A stretch of DNA of 64,000 nucleotides from Bdellovibrionales bacterium (lineage in GTDB: Bacteria > Bdellovibrionota > Bdellovibrionia > Bdellovibrionales > UBA1609). Below the pieces are notes generated by a model. The model worked only from the letters and a program-made list of their open reading frames with translations. It made no database searches and was not told the origin of the DNA. The DNA lies in the NCBI GenBank assembly GCA_016714165.1, contig JADJNU010000004.1:96177-160176 (forward strand), in the 5' to 3' direction. Positions 17,817 to 26,792 of the stretch are shown here, in pieces. The translations under genes and the position numbers were made by a program. Position 1 is the stretch's first letter. The number at the start of each line of letters is the position of its first letter.

Positions 17817-18974
17817 ATGCAGGGCGAATCACTGATGGGTCCGATAGCATGGACCACTGAGAAACTCTTTCTTTCAAGCCAAGAGTATTTCTACGAGATA
17901 CTTCGCGCATGTAGTCATGCAAAACAGTCCATTGACGTCGAAGTCTATATTTTTTCAAGCGATGAGGTCGGTAGGCGATTGATCACAGAACTGGCGAAAG
18001 CGGTGAAAAGGGGCGTTGAAGTCAGGCTCCTTGTTGATGGAATTGGTTCTCCTCATTGGGTACATGGTCCACTGGAGTCTCTTCCTGAGCAGACGGGAAT
18101 TAAAACTCGGGTTTATCACCCCTTGGCGAGTCCCTGGAGCAGATGGGGATTGCGAAATTTTCCCCATTTCTTTTGGATTCTCAAATTATTGAACTCAATT
18201 AACAGAAGAAATCACAAGAAGGTTTTTCTGATTGATGGAGAAAAGGCTTTTGTTGGTGGTGTCAATATCAGCGAGGCCAGTTTGAAATGGAAGGACGTGG
18301 GAGTCATGGTTGAAGGGCCGGGAGTTTGTGATCTTAGTTCGGCTTTTTCATTTAATTGGACTCGTTCTGCGTCTTGGATAATGGATTCGGTGCGACAACC
18401 AAGGGCGGTAAGACGCATTTCAAGATCTTGGCGGAATCCTTATGTCGAACTCAATCACACTTTGTTATTGAGAAGAAATCGTCTGCGCTTGCTCGTGGCA
18501 CGCGTGAATCTCGCAACGATACGTGTCTGGATAGCGAACCCATATTGGGTGCCTTCTCCAAAGCTATTAAGGGCCTTGATTAGGGCGGCACAGCGCGGGG
18601 TGGACGTGCGTCTGTGCTTTCCGGGGTTTACAGACGTATTTTTTACTCGTTGGGTTGGCGAAATTTTACTCGCCCCTCTGATCCCTCTCGGTGTGAAACT
18701 ATATGAGTTTCGAGACGGATTTGCCCATGCGAAATTTATGGTGATAGACAATTGGGGTAAACTGGGAAGCACAAATCTCAATTATCGGAGCCAATATCAT
18801 GATCTCGAAGCAGACGTAGTCCTTTCCCGTTCGGAGAATATTGACTCATTGGCGAAGAATTTCACACAATATTGTGAACAATCGAATCTCGTTTCTGTGG
18901 CTGATGTGAGTCGACGTCCCTGGGTTCAGAGGTTGATCGGAAGATTCATTTTGATTTTCAAGAGGTGGATTTAG
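17817..18974 (+). CDS. clsB: Phospholipase D-family cardiolipin synthase (ClsB-like)
   Basis: About 385 aa with two PLD half-sites. The first is NHKKVFLIDGEKAFVGGVNI (HxK near residue 132), the second FAHAKFMVIDNWGKLGSTNL (HxK near 303). Each half supplies His and Lys for phosphatidyl transfer. There is no N-terminal double membrane helix, so it resembles ClsB (YbhO) rather than ClsA. The start is uncertain: TTG 17808, ATG 17817 and ATG 17835 are all in frame and none has a strong binding site. Its TAG overlaps the GTG of an EEP-family gene (TAGTG); in E. coli ybhP and clsB are also adjacent, which supports the assignment. Confidence 0.8.
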   Translation: MQGESLMGPIAWTTEKLFLSSQEYFYEILRACSHAKQSIDVEVYIFSSDEVGRRLITELAKAVKRGVEVRLLVDGIGSPHWVHGPLESLPEQTGIKTRVYHPLASPWSRWGLRNFPHFFWILKLLNSINRRNHKKVFLIDGEKAFVGGVNISEASLKWKDVGVMVEGPGVCDLSSAFSFNWTRSASWIMDSVRQPRAVRRISRSWRNPYVELNHTLLLRRNRLRLLVARVNLATIRVWIANPYWVPSPKLLRALIRAAQRGVDVRLCFPGFTDVFFTRWVGEILLAPLIPLGVKLYEFRDGFAHAKFMVIDNWGKLGSTNLNYRSQYHDLEADVVLSRSENIDSLAKNFTQYCEQSNLVSVADVSRRPWVQRLIGRFILIFKRWI

Positions 18975-19732
18975 TGAAAGCTCATCAGAATAATTTGCGG
19001 GTTCTCAGCTATAACATTCACAAAGGGGTTTGCTTTTATTCTCGAAAACAAGTGCTTTTGAACATCAGGAATCTCATCCGTGAAGTCGACGCCGATTTGG
19101 TTTTTCTTCAGGAAATTCGAGGTCCTGGTTCACTGGGCCTGCATGACATAGAGAATTCGGAGGAATTTGATTCACAGTTGGAGTTTTTGGCAGATTCCGT
19201 ATGGGAGCACTATGCCTACGGCAAGAACGCGGTTTACCAGGAGGGAAGTCATGGCAATGCTATCTTGAGTTGCTTTCCTGTTCGGCAATGGACCAATTTG
19301 GATATCTCCACCAACCCCTTAGAAAAACGAGGGCTTTTGCATGTTTCAGTGTTACATCCGAAGTTGGGCGATTTGCATTTGGTATGCCTGCATCTGAATC
19401 TCTTGGCCGGAGGTCGGCTACAGCAATTGGATCGCTTGATCATGCGCATTTCTGAAGAGGTGACTGATGGTCCACTCCTTGTTGCGGGTGATTTTAATGA
19501 TTGGACTCAGGGAGCGAGTCGGCACATTGGAGAGCGCATTCGTGTTCGTGAGGCATTTCATACCCTCTATGGCAGGTATGCTCGCAGCTTTCCAAGTCCG
19601 CATCCGTTGCTGTGCCTAGATAGAATCTATTACCGTGGCCTGACTCCAATCGAAGCAGTCGTCATGACAGGTTCGCCCTGGAATCGGCTTTCCGACCATG
19701 CGCCTCTGGTTGTTGATTTTAAGCTCCAGTAA
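18974..19732 (+). CDS. Endonuclease/exonuclease/phosphatase-family protein (YbhP-like)
   Basis: 252 aa from GTG at 18974, which overlaps the clsB stop and has AGAGG eight bases upstream. EEP-fold motifs appear in order: LRVLSYNIHKG (metal-binding Asn), LVFLQEI (Glu), HGNAILS, LVCLHLNL (His), LLVAGDFNDW (Asp and Asn) and the terminal SDHAPLVVDF (Asp-His pair). This is a complete Mg-dependent phosphodiesterase/phosphatase active site. Pairing with a PLD-type synthase suggests a role in lipid or phosphodiester metabolism; the true substrate is unknown. Confidence 0.8.
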   Translation: MKAHQNNLRVLSYNIHKGVCFYSRKQVLLNIRNLIREVDADLVFLQEIRGPGSLGLHDIENSEEFDSQLEFLADSVWEHYAYGKNAVYQEGSHGNAILSCFPVRQWTNLDISTNPLEKRGLLHVSVLHPKLGDLHLVCLHLNLLAGGRLQQLDRLIMRISEEVTDGPLLVAGDFNDWTQGASRHIGERIRVREAFHTLYGRYARSFPSPHPLLCLDRIYYRGLTPIEAVVMTGSPWNRLSDHAPLVVDFKLQ

Positions 19733-19865
19733 GGGCGCATCAAAGCGAGACGAAAATTTGCTGAAATGTTAATAAATTTTCATAAACATTCTTCCGATCA
19801 TATAGATGATATGTTGGTGCCTGAGAATCAGAGGTACAGAAAGAAGCTTTTTGGAGAGGTGTTGT

Positions 19866-20585
19866 ATGTCATTGCCCAAAGTGCTGTTGGTAGAGGACGA
19901 AGAATCTCATCGTTTGGTGATTGGTAAGGCCTTACATGGCCATTGTGATTTAGAAATGGCCAAAAGTTTTGCCGAAGGGGTTTCTAAACTGGAAAAGAGC
20001 CGTTACAGCCTTTTTATTCTCGATATTATGTTAGGAGATGGAGATGGATTCGAGCTGTGCAGTCGTATTCGAAAACTTGAGAGGTATGCTCGGACACCTG
20101 TTATGTTCCTTTCGGCGAAAAGCGAGGTGTCTAGCAAAGTTCTTGGATTTACCCTTGGTGCTGACGATTATATCGTGAAACCCTGCGACCCCTCCGAACT
20201 GCGAGCAAGGGTTGAGGCAAAAATAAGGTGGACCCGCATTGAATCTGAGAATTCCAGAGTCCTTCGCCAAGGACCTTTTACTTTCTTTTTGGATATGCAA
20301 CGCCTGGACATTAATTATGAAGGCCAGGAAGCCTCAATTAACCTAACGCCCCTTGAATTTAAGCTACTCTACTATCTTGCCTCTCATAAAGACCATATTA
20401 TCAGTCGAGAACAGATTCTTGATGGAGTTTGGGGAAAATCTACAAATGTTCTAGATCGCAGCGTAGACACCTACGTGGCATCTTTGCGGCGAAAAATGGG
20501 TGACTACAAAAGATGCCTGCGCTCAGTTCATGGGGTGGGATACAAGTTTTCCTTGGATGAACTCGCCCACAAGAAGGCGTCTTAA
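19866..20585 (+). CDS. OmpR/PhoB-family response regulator (orphan)
   Basis: 239 aa from ATG at 19866 with GGAGAGGTG upstream. The receiver domain (1-120) has the acidic pair in LLVEDEE, the phosphorylated Asp53 in FILDIMLGDGDGFEL, Ser in FLSAKSE and Lys in DDYIVKP. The C-terminal winged helix (about 140-232) has LTPLEFKLLYYL and RSVDTYVASLRRKMG, typical of DNA-binding OmpR-type domains. No histidine kinase gene is next to it, so its partner is elsewhere. It is distinct from the PhoB-like regulator at 37752. Confidence 0.85.
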   Translation: MSLPKVLLVEDEESHRLVIGKALHGHCDLEMAKSFAEGVSKLEKSRYSLFILDIMLGDGDGFELCSRIRKLERYARTPVMFLSAKSEVSSKVLGFTLGADDYIVKPCDPSELRARVEAKIRWTRIESENSRVLRQGPFTFFLDMQRLDINYEGQEASINLTPLEFKLLYYLASHKDHIISREQILDGVWGKSTNVLDRSVDTYVASLRRKMGDYKRCLRSVHGVGYKFSLDELAHKKAS

Positions 20586-20612
20586 TCTCAAAGGATCAAC
20601 TGGGCCACGGGG

Positions 20613-20795
20613 CTATTTGATTTCTTTGTGAATCGTATGCTTACGCATATTGGGGTTGTATTTCTTTTTCTCTAACCGTTCGGGGTGGGTTTGAGTATTT
20701 TTCTTTGTCGTGTAGCGAGAAGGAGGAATCCCAGCCTTCCGAGACTCGGTGCATTCCAGCGTGATTATCCGAACTTTCCCTTTTTTCTTTGCCAT
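20613..20795 (-). CDS. rpmG: 50S ribosomal protein bL33
   Basis: 60 aa, highly basic, with the bL33 core VRIITLECTESRKAGIPPSRY followed by TTKKN and the C-terminal KKYNPNMRKHTIHKEIK. Only one Cys remains, so this is the zinc-free (C-minus) form. The ATG has GGAGG upstream. It forms part of the large-subunit E-site region. The gene stands convergent to the response regulator. Confidence 0.93.
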   Translation of the reverse strand: MAKKKGKVRIITLECTESRKAGIPPSRYTTKKNTQTHPERLEKKKYNPNMRKHTIHKEIK

Positions 20796-20908
20796 TTCAT
20801 CAACCTCCGGGATTTGGTCTTATAACGCCAACATTTGGTTAATGCCAGCTAAAATAACAGGAAAAAGATCTCTTCGAGCCAAGAAATCTCAAATCCTGGG
20901 CCGGGAGC

Positions 20909-21208
20909 TCAAAATTTGAAGGGGGAGAGCAGACAAAATCCCTTTCCAGAGGCTCTTCTTCTTCGATTCACTTTGACTAATTCCTGAATATACACGATTG
21001 GTCCCCGAGCGGGGCCGCTGGTTTTGGCTGGTACCAAAATCGTGTGGGCTATATCAGCTTCGCCGGGCGGATTCCATGGGAACTGAATGTCTGGCCTTGG
21101 TGTCTGCTTTCGCTTAGCGGCCTTGAGTTTTTCAGGTCGGGGAGTTTCCTTTAGTTCTTTTATCTTTTTCGACCTTTTATTTTGAAGCTCCTCCAGAGAA
21201 AGGGCCAT
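20909..21208 (-). CDS. Hypothetical basic protein downstream of the ParA-like gene
   Basis: 99 aa. ATG at 21208 with GGAGATAAC upstream. The N-terminal third is a Lys/Glu-rich helix (LEELQNKRSKKIKELKE), followed by a Pro-rich stretch (RKQTPRPDIQFPWNPPGEAD). It begins 23 bases after the ParA-like gene and could be its partner, since ParA systems often have a small DNA-binding protein next door. After residue 80 the reading in this frame turns very basic (NRRRRASGKG). Another frame over the same bases reads IEEEEPLERDFVCSPPSNF, so the C-terminus may be affected by an indel. No family was recognised. Confidence 0.45.
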   Translation of the reverse strand: MALSLEELQNKRSKKIKELKETPRPEKLKAAKRKQTPRPDIQFPWNPPGEADIAHTILVPAKTSGPARGPIVYIQELVKVNRRRRASGKGFCLLSPFKF

Positions 21209-21231
21209 TGTTATCTCCTAACTGAGTGTCT

Positions 21232-22314
21232 TTACAGGAACGATTCTGGTGTTCTTTGATGGACTGTATTCGTACTCTTGGTAAGAATGAGGCTTGCCTT
21301 GTCGGCAGGTAGGTTTGGAAGCCAAATCGATTTAATTAATTGATTCATTTCAAGTGAGGCATTAGATCCGGGTTGGTATTCGGGGACAGAGAGGTGCATG
21401 GCGGTAGCTTCCTCTCCCTGGCCGTGCTCCCGAATGGCAAAGTTCAAACAGTCAGGGATATTCTTGAGATACCATTCAAAAATATCGCGACTGAGGCGCC
21501 GAGAGAAATTCAGCCGAGTTGGAACATAGAACTGTCGGAAATTGAGCAGAAGGTCTCTCTGAATTTGGCTAATAAAAACGCGAAACATCTTAAGATTTCT
21601 GAAATTGTTGATCTTGCATTCAAGGGGAGAGATGAGGACATCAGAGGCAACAAGGGCGTTTGTGATCAATTGATTCCAATTCGGAGAACAATCGAGCACT
21701 ACCAAATCAAACTCGCGTTTAAGAGGCTGAATGACGGTTTCCTGTAACCACTGTTCTCGGCGAGGGCGATGCAGAAGGCTCTGCTCGAGTGACACGAGTT
21801 CAGGAGTTTCTGGAATATAAAAAAGTGTTGGAATGTCAGTTGGCAAGATAACTGTTTGGACTTCGGCCTTTCCAACAAAAATATCATAGAGGCCGCGCGT
21901 ACTCTCCATCCATCGGAGGGCGGCCTCTAAATCATTGGCCTCAACTTCCTCCATGTGACCCAGGGACGTTGTGATATCACACTGCATATCAAGTCCAACG
22001 ACACAAGTCCTGAGACCATGCAAAGCTGCCATTCGGGCAAAATTCAGGGCTAAGGAGGATTTGAGAACTCCCCCCTTCGTGACAAAAAAACTATAGACCA
22101 GTGCGGTTGAAGGTTTTCTCAAGAATCCAAGATGTTGACCAATCAGAGGAACATTCTGAGTGGACCAGCCACGAACGCGTCGCTCATCAACATCGTTCCT
22201 TGTAGCCTTTGGTATGCTCTTGTTCTTTTCCAAACAAACGAGATTTGCAGGAGAAAGCGCTGTCTCTTTATCGAAAGAAAATAATTTGATTACCTGCGAA
22301 CGGGAATAAAACAT
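21232..22314 (-). CDS. ParA-family ATPase with N-terminal DNA-binding-like region
   Basis: 360 aa from ATG at 22314, which has AAAGGTGGAGG upstream; an in-frame ATG at 22368 lacks a site. Residues 1-65 resemble a MerR-like or ParA-type HTH (YSRSQVIKLFSF, RRVRGWST). The ATPase has a deviant Walker A, VTKGGVLKSSLALNFA, with the signature first Lys but Leu-Lys-Ser-Ser where KGGVGKT(T/S) is usual. The A' motif is VGLDMQCD and Walker B is FDLVVLDCSP. No ParB lies beside it, so it is an orphan probably positioning a cellular cargo or element rather than segregating the chromosome. Confidence 0.75.
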   Translation of the reverse strand: MFYSRSQVIKLFSFDKETALSPANLVCLEKNKSIPKATRNDVDERRVRGWSTQNVPLIGQHLGFLRKPSTALVYSFFVTKGGVLKSSLALNFARMAALHGLRTCVVGLDMQCDITTSLGHMEEVEANDLEAALRWMESTRGLYDIFVGKAEVQTVILPTDIPTLFYIPETPELVSLEQSLLHRPRREQWLQETVIQPLKREFDLVVLDCSPNWNQLITNALVASDVLISPLECKINNFRNLKMFRVFISQIQRDLLLNFRQFYVPTRLNFSRRLSRDIFEWYLKNIPDCLNFAIREHGQGEEATAMHLSVPEYQPGSNASLEMNQLIKSIWLPNLPADKASLILTKSTNTVHQRTPESFL

Positions 22315-22427
22315 GCCTCCACCTTTCTTCTCAGAAAGAAGAACTCGAAACAGTTCAACAGCTTTCATTTAAGGGGTCAAGGGGAGTCGATTTTTTGATG
22401 GAACATGTAATAGGTGTCGAATGAGCC

Positions 22428-23033
22428 TTATTTGGCAAAAGCCTTTCTAAACCGAGCATCAATATCTTTAATTGGAGTCGGGCCCTCCCAGTGATCAACA
22501 ACCTGATGTTGCCTATTAAAAACAAAGAAGGCCGGAGTGGTTGACGAGGCGACCGGGGTTAATGACTTTAAGAAAAGGAGGGCCTCCCCCTCGGGTCTCA
22601 GGATGGGATAGTCTGGGGTTGATTCAAGACCATCAAAAACAGTTTGAATTCCTTCATCCTCCCCTTCCCGATCCAGGTTAAGAAACTCAATTCCGACCTG
22701 ATAGGGGGCATAAAAGACTTTCATTTTATGAAGAAGCCGCAATTCACTTCTAAAATTAGGTGTCTGGACCGAAAACGTGTACATCAAGGTGGCCTGATTG
22801 CCAGCGGCTTTTAGCATTGCTTGCAGCGACTGGGGATTTATGGAAAGGAGGCGAACGAGAGGGGGCGCTGCTCCCTGAGAGGATTCGGCAGGAGAGCGAT
22901 GAATATTTTTTGAGTTGAAGTGCGCTTCTGCCGCAAGGTTTTGACCTTTACGCATGCTGACGCTTAGGAACATGCCGAACAAGATAAATGCTCCTAAACC
23001 TGCCATCAAGAGTATTTTGCGTCTTTGGTCCAT
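22428..23033 (-). CDS. Membrane-anchored thioredoxin-fold-like protein lacking CxxC
   Basis: 201 aa from ATG at 23033 (GAGGAG upstream; a start at 23105 would add an unlikely leader). One N-terminal helix (ILLMAGLGAFILFGMFLSV) anchors it in the inner membrane. The periplasmic part resembles DsbA/thioredoxin proteins: TLMYTFSVQTPNFRSELRLLHKM fits the active-site helix, and SSTTPAFFVFNRQHQVVDHWEGP fits the cis-Pro strand. No cysteine is present at the CxxC position, so a redox role is unlikely. A binding or chaperone function is possible. It ends about 60 bases before the ParA-like gene. Confidence 0.55.
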   Translation of the reverse strand: MDQRRKILLMAGLGAFILFGMFLSVSMRKGQNLAAEAHFNSKNIHRSPAESSQGAAPPLVRLLSINPQSLQAMLKAAGNQATLMYTFSVQTPNFRSELRLLHKMKVFYAPYQVGIEFLNLDREGEDEGIQTVFDGLESTPDYPILRPEGEALLFLKSLTPVASSTTPAFFVFNRQHQVVDHWEGPTPIKDIDARFRKAFAK

Positions 23034-23247
23034 TGAGTGACTCCTCGATTCAGCGGTGAACCCAAGCAGAGGTGGATATGTTCCACTCAAAACCTCGAAT
23101 TCCAATAAACTACATGAGAAATAACAATTTTGGTTGTTGTGCCAAATTTCCTATAATTCTGGATTCCTGGCAATAGGTCGACAGGGCGTTTGTCTAGAAA
23201 ATTCTTCTCTCGTTGCGCCATGGCCAACGGTTTCCGATGTAATAGAT

Positions 23248-25086
23248 GTGAAATTTTTTAATAATCTGCGAATTCCAATCAGTTTCAAATTGGTCATTTT
23301 GACTTCAATTCTTATTCTCAGTGTGGCGGCTTTCATATCTATTAAGAGTGCCGAGTTATTCGAAAGGATTACAATTTCTCGCGAAGAGGATTCCAATCGA
23401 GGGCAGGCAGGTGCTCGGGCGACTGAGGTTGAAAGTCTTGTCATTGCTTATATTGATAAAATCAAAATGATATCATCTTTGCTCTTGAAAGAGTATCCAA
23501 CTCAGGAAGAGAAGGAAAAGGCGCTGAGCTTGACCTTTAGACAAGATCGAGACCTTGTCTCTCTTGAAATCTGGCACAAAGATAAACCTAAGCCGTTGGA
23601 TAGAATCGTCAATGTGGACTATCTTCAGCAGTATCGTCTCTCTTCTGACTACATTGACAGAGTGAGAGCTTACCAAGAGCAGAACCAGCGTTTTAGTCGC
23701 GGGGCGATCTTTGCCGGAGAAATCGAAATTCGAAATGCGACGATGTCAGGTGGGGCACCTCTTCTTACGATTGGACTTCCCTTTGTGCAAGATGACTACG
23801 GCACAATCACCCATATTGCTGTAGCCGAGATACGTCTAGATCGACTGCAGAAAGTTTTTGGCAAGGTGAGCGAGAGGCTCCTCTATTTGGTTGATCGCGA
23901 AGGCTTTTTGTTGGCTCACCCAGATGAAAAAATGGTTTTCTCTGGGGCCTCGATGATTCAAATACCCATCGTTAAAGAGGCTTTGCAGTCTAAGCTCAGG
24001 CAAGGACAATTGCGATTCAAGAATACGCTTGGTGAAGCTTTTAGCGGGGCCTATTCTCGAACATCGGTGGCCGTTACGGCCATCTCTCAGGCCTCTGAGG
24101 AAGTTATCCTTGAAGCGGCCCATTCTGTCAGACGCGAAGCCTTTTACGTTGCAGGTAAGTTTTTGTCGATCTCGCTTTTTCTTATTTTTGTTGTTTCTTT
24201 GACTCTTACGGCCCCTCTTGAAAAGTTAGTCGTAATGACTCGCGCGGTCGCGGCTGGCAATTTTAATGTGAAGTCTGGAGTTCGCTCTCGGGATGAAGTT
24301 GGACAGCTAGCCATTGCTTTTGATCACATGGTGTCGGGTCTTCAAGAACGCGACAAAGTGAGAAATTTGCTTAATAAATTCCACGGATCGAGTGTTGCCG
24401 ATGACTTATTAAAAGGTGACCTCCAGCTAGGCGGGAGTCGGAAAAACGTGACCGTCTTTTTTAGCGATATCCGCGATTTTACGAAATTTAGTGAGGGTCA
24501 CACTCCAGAAGAGGTTGTGACCATGCTAAACGAATATTTCCAAATCATGGTTGGAATTATCAACCGCAACAATGGGGTTGTTGATAAGTTCATCGGAGAT
24601 GCCATCATGGCCGTGTGGGGGGCTCCTACGGCATCTGATCGTGATTCACAAAACGCGGTCAAGGCTTGTATCGAAATGCGACAAGCGCTTGAAAAACTCA
24701 ACGAGACCAGAATTTCCCGCAATCAAGTTCCGCTCAAAATGGGTATAGGACTCCACTGTGGGTTTGTCATTTCAGGGACGATTGGAAGTGATGAAAGAAT
24801 GGAATATACTGTCATTGGAGATACGGTCAATCAAGCATCCAGAATTGAGGCTTCAACCAAGGCTTTCGGAACGGACTTGCTTCTCAGTGATGAGGTTGCG
24901 GAGCTTGTTAAGAAGGAATTTGTCACTGAAGAAGCTGGAAAAGTGGAAGTCAAAGGGAAGAGTCAGCCTCTGACTTTATATAAAGTTCGCGGATATTACG
25001 ATCAAGCGGGACAGCCCGTAAAAGTTCAGACGGCCTACTCCGACTACGAATCAGGCGAAGTAGACAAGGTCAAAGTCGCCTCCTAA
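23248..25086 (+). CDS. Membrane class III adenylate/guanylate cyclase with HAMP domain
   Basis: About 612 aa. Start GTG at 23248 gives MKFFNNLRIPISFKLVILTS and a first helix; an in-frame TTG at 23134 extends it by 38 residues without a good site. A periplasmic sensor of about 270 residues (Cache-like, with LVDREGFLLAHPDE) is followed by a second helix, a HAMP domain (TAPLEKLVVMTRAVAAGNF) and a cyclase domain from about residue 395. Catalytic elements are VTVFFSDIRDFT (metal Asp), GVVDKFIGDAIMAVWG (second Asp) and YTVIGDTVNQASRIE. This is the adenylate/guanylate cyclase fold and would make cAMP or cGMP in response to an external signal. A Crp-like gene lies at 9851. Confidence 0.87.
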   Translation: MKFFNNLRIPISFKLVILTSILILSVAAFISIKSAELFERITISREEDSNRGQAGARATEVESLVIAYIDKIKMISSLLLKEYPTQEEKEKALSLTFRQDRDLVSLEIWHKDKPKPLDRIVNVDYLQQYRLSSDYIDRVRAYQEQNQRFSRGAIFAGEIEIRNATMSGGAPLLTIGLPFVQDDYGTITHIAVAEIRLDRLQKVFGKVSERLLYLVDREGFLLAHPDEKMVFSGASMIQIPIVKEALQSKLRQGQLRFKNTLGEAFSGAYSRTSVAVTAISQASEEVILEAAHSVRREAFYVAGKFLSISLFLIFVVSLTLTAPLEKLVVMTRAVAAGNFNVKSGVRSRDEVGQLAIAFDHMVSGLQERDKVRNLLNKFHGSSVADDLLKGDLQLGGSRKNVTVFFSDIRDFTKFSEGHTPEEVVTMLNEYFQIMVGIINRNNGVVDKFIGDAIMAVWGAPTASDRDSQNAVKACIEMRQALEKLNETRISRNQVPLKMGIGLHCGFVISGTIGSDERMEYTVIGDTVNQASRIEASTKAFGTDLLLSDEVAELVKKEFVTEEAGKVEVKGKSQPLTLYKVRGYYDQAGQPVKVQTAYSDYESGEVDKVKVAS

Positions 25087-25118
25087 GGCAAACTTTATCA
25101 CATCTCACATCGACGAGG

Positions 25119-26777
25119 CTAAAAGGAATATTCCAACATGAGATTAAGGTAATGTCCTTCGATTGAAATTGTATTGAGATCCCCAGAAGTAGCAAAACTG
25201 TCAGGAAACGAAGGTCCAAAGACCCTTGACTTATAAAAGGCCCTATCCGCACGATAGACATACCCCGCATACCCCATGGTTTGTTGATCCAGTCTGTAGG
25301 TTCCGAGAATGCCCGCCTGATATGACAGACTGGTAACGATATCTTGATCATTTGCTCCGATGCCTAGCATAGAAACATAAAGGCGACCTTGGACTTGAAT
25401 ACCCAATCGATCGGACAGGGGGTGCCAAAGTTGTGCTCCTGCGTGAGGACCGTAACTTCGTGTTTTTCCGAGTCCTGAAAAGCCGTTTGTTTGATTTCCC
25501 CTCAAGTCCGGTAGTTCCTTGAAAAAAAATCCAGTCGCGTAGCGAATTTGATTATTTCCTAAATAATGCTGCCAAGTGCCGTGAACTTCAGCCGCTGCAA
25601 AAGTGTACCTGCTTTCATCCAAATCAAATCCGCTAAGATCAAGGATGCCAAATATTCCCCAGGGAGTCTCTCGGCTGTTGTAACCGATTCCGAGCCGCCC
25701 TGTTCCTCCAATCGAACGAAAGGCTGCCCCTGAATTAAGTTCGGGATCTGTGCCTTCATACGTAATCTGAGTGATGAGGTAGCTGGCAATGAAATATCGA
25801 TTTGTGGACTTGATCAGCGAGTCCTTTAGGCGGGCCTCCGCGAGGGCGTTAGGATCCTTAATATTGCCGCGCACCTCGAAGGTGAGCTCAGCAATCGACG
25901 AACTTGGTCGAAGGGGAGCCTTTGCCTGAACTTTGATTTTATAGGTTCCGCTTGGGCGTGACAGGTCAAATGGATAAGCCTCTGATTTGTAAGATTTCAC
26001 TTTTTGGATTTCTTTCCAACCTCCCTTCGAATTGATGGATAGAATCAGATCGTATTCTTCTGAAAAAGCTGGCTTCGTCCAGGTCAGTTCGGTCACATAT
26101 TTGTTTAATGGTTTGCTGATCAGAGGAGGATCCAGTCGCTTCCCAAATACTGAAAATGTCGAAGGCCTGTCCGGTAGATCTTGCTTGTCGCCACCATCTA
26201 CGAAGACTTCGACTGTCCACTTAAAAGCCTCGGCCACCGGAAGAGGAAGGCTCAGTGAATTGGCTTTGGTTGTTTCTATTTTTTTTAAAGATCCATCAAG
26301 TGATTCGATCGTAACGGTGTATTCAGGGGCTCCAGCTATCATTTGCCATTCCAACTTTGCCAGATGTTCTCTTTCTTCGTTCGTTGCAATTTTGCTTGCA
26401 TCTGCGGGAGAAAGTATTGGAGGCGCGGGGAATTTTACAGAAAACTCTGTTGGATCACTCCAATCTCCTGGAACGCTTCTGTCGTCAAAGGAGCGCAGCT
26501 CCATTGTGTAGCGTCCAGGATGGAGTGATCCAGTCCATTCTGGATTTTTAACAACAAAGGTTTGACTTTTTTCTCCTTTTTTTAGGGGCGATGACAACCG
26601 AGAAATTCTAATTTCATATTGAGTCGCTTCGTCAACTTGTTCCCAACCAAAATTAACAGTTCGAAGATAAGTGTTGGGCGCTGCTAACGCAATCAGGGAA
26701 ATCGAACACAAAAACAAAAGGGAACTTAGCTCCCAAATGAATTTTTGTCTGCGGATTTTCCGTTCGGGCATTCGCAT
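25119..26777 (-). CDS. Exported FN3-repeat protein with C-terminal beta-barrel
   Basis: 552 aa. A signal peptide (FIWELSSLLFLCSISLIALA) is followed by three fibronectin-III/Ig-like repeats in residues 35-300, each with a W-Y-I-containing core: VNFGWEQVDEATQYEIRIS, AKLEWQMIAGAPEYTVTIES and TELTWTKPAFSEEYDLILS. The last 230 residues look like an outer-membrane barrel (GTGRLGIGYNSRE, AAEVHGTWQHYLG, GHYLNLMLEYSF) ending in Phe, as barrels do. It starts 15 bases after the FecR-domain gene and probably pairs with it at the cell surface. Function unknown. Confidence 0.7.
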   Translation of the reverse strand: MRMPERKIRRQKFIWELSSLLFLCSISLIALAAPNTYLRTVNFGWEQVDEATQYEIRISRLSSPLKKGEKSQTFVVKNPEWTGSLHPGRYTMELRSFDDRSVPGDWSDPTEFSVKFPAPPILSPADASKIATNEEREHLAKLEWQMIAGAPEYTVTIESLDGSLKKIETTKANSLSLPLPVAEAFKWTVEVFVDGGDKQDLPDRPSTFSVFGKRLDPPLISKPLNKYVTELTWTKPAFSEEYDLILSINSKGGWKEIQKVKSYKSEAYPFDLSRPSGTYKIKVQAKAPLRPSSSIAELTFEVRGNIKDPNALAEARLKDSLIKSTNRYFIASYLITQITYEGTDPELNSGAAFRSIGGTGRLGIGYNSRETPWGIFGILDLSGFDLDESRYTFAAAEVHGTWQHYLGNNQIRYATGFFFKELPDLRGNQTNGFSGLGKTRSYGPHAGAQLWHPLSDRLGIQVQGRLYVSMLGIGANDQDIVTSLSYQAGILGTYRLDQQTMGYAGYVYRADRAFYKSRVFGPSFPDSFATSGDLNTISIEGHYLNLMLEYSF

Positions 26778-26792
26778 CTTGTCTCTTTCTCT

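Noticed and set aside
26032..26511. Plus-strand ORF of 159 codons over the FN3-barrel gene
   Set aside because: Antisense to a convincing exported protein; no binding site or domain.
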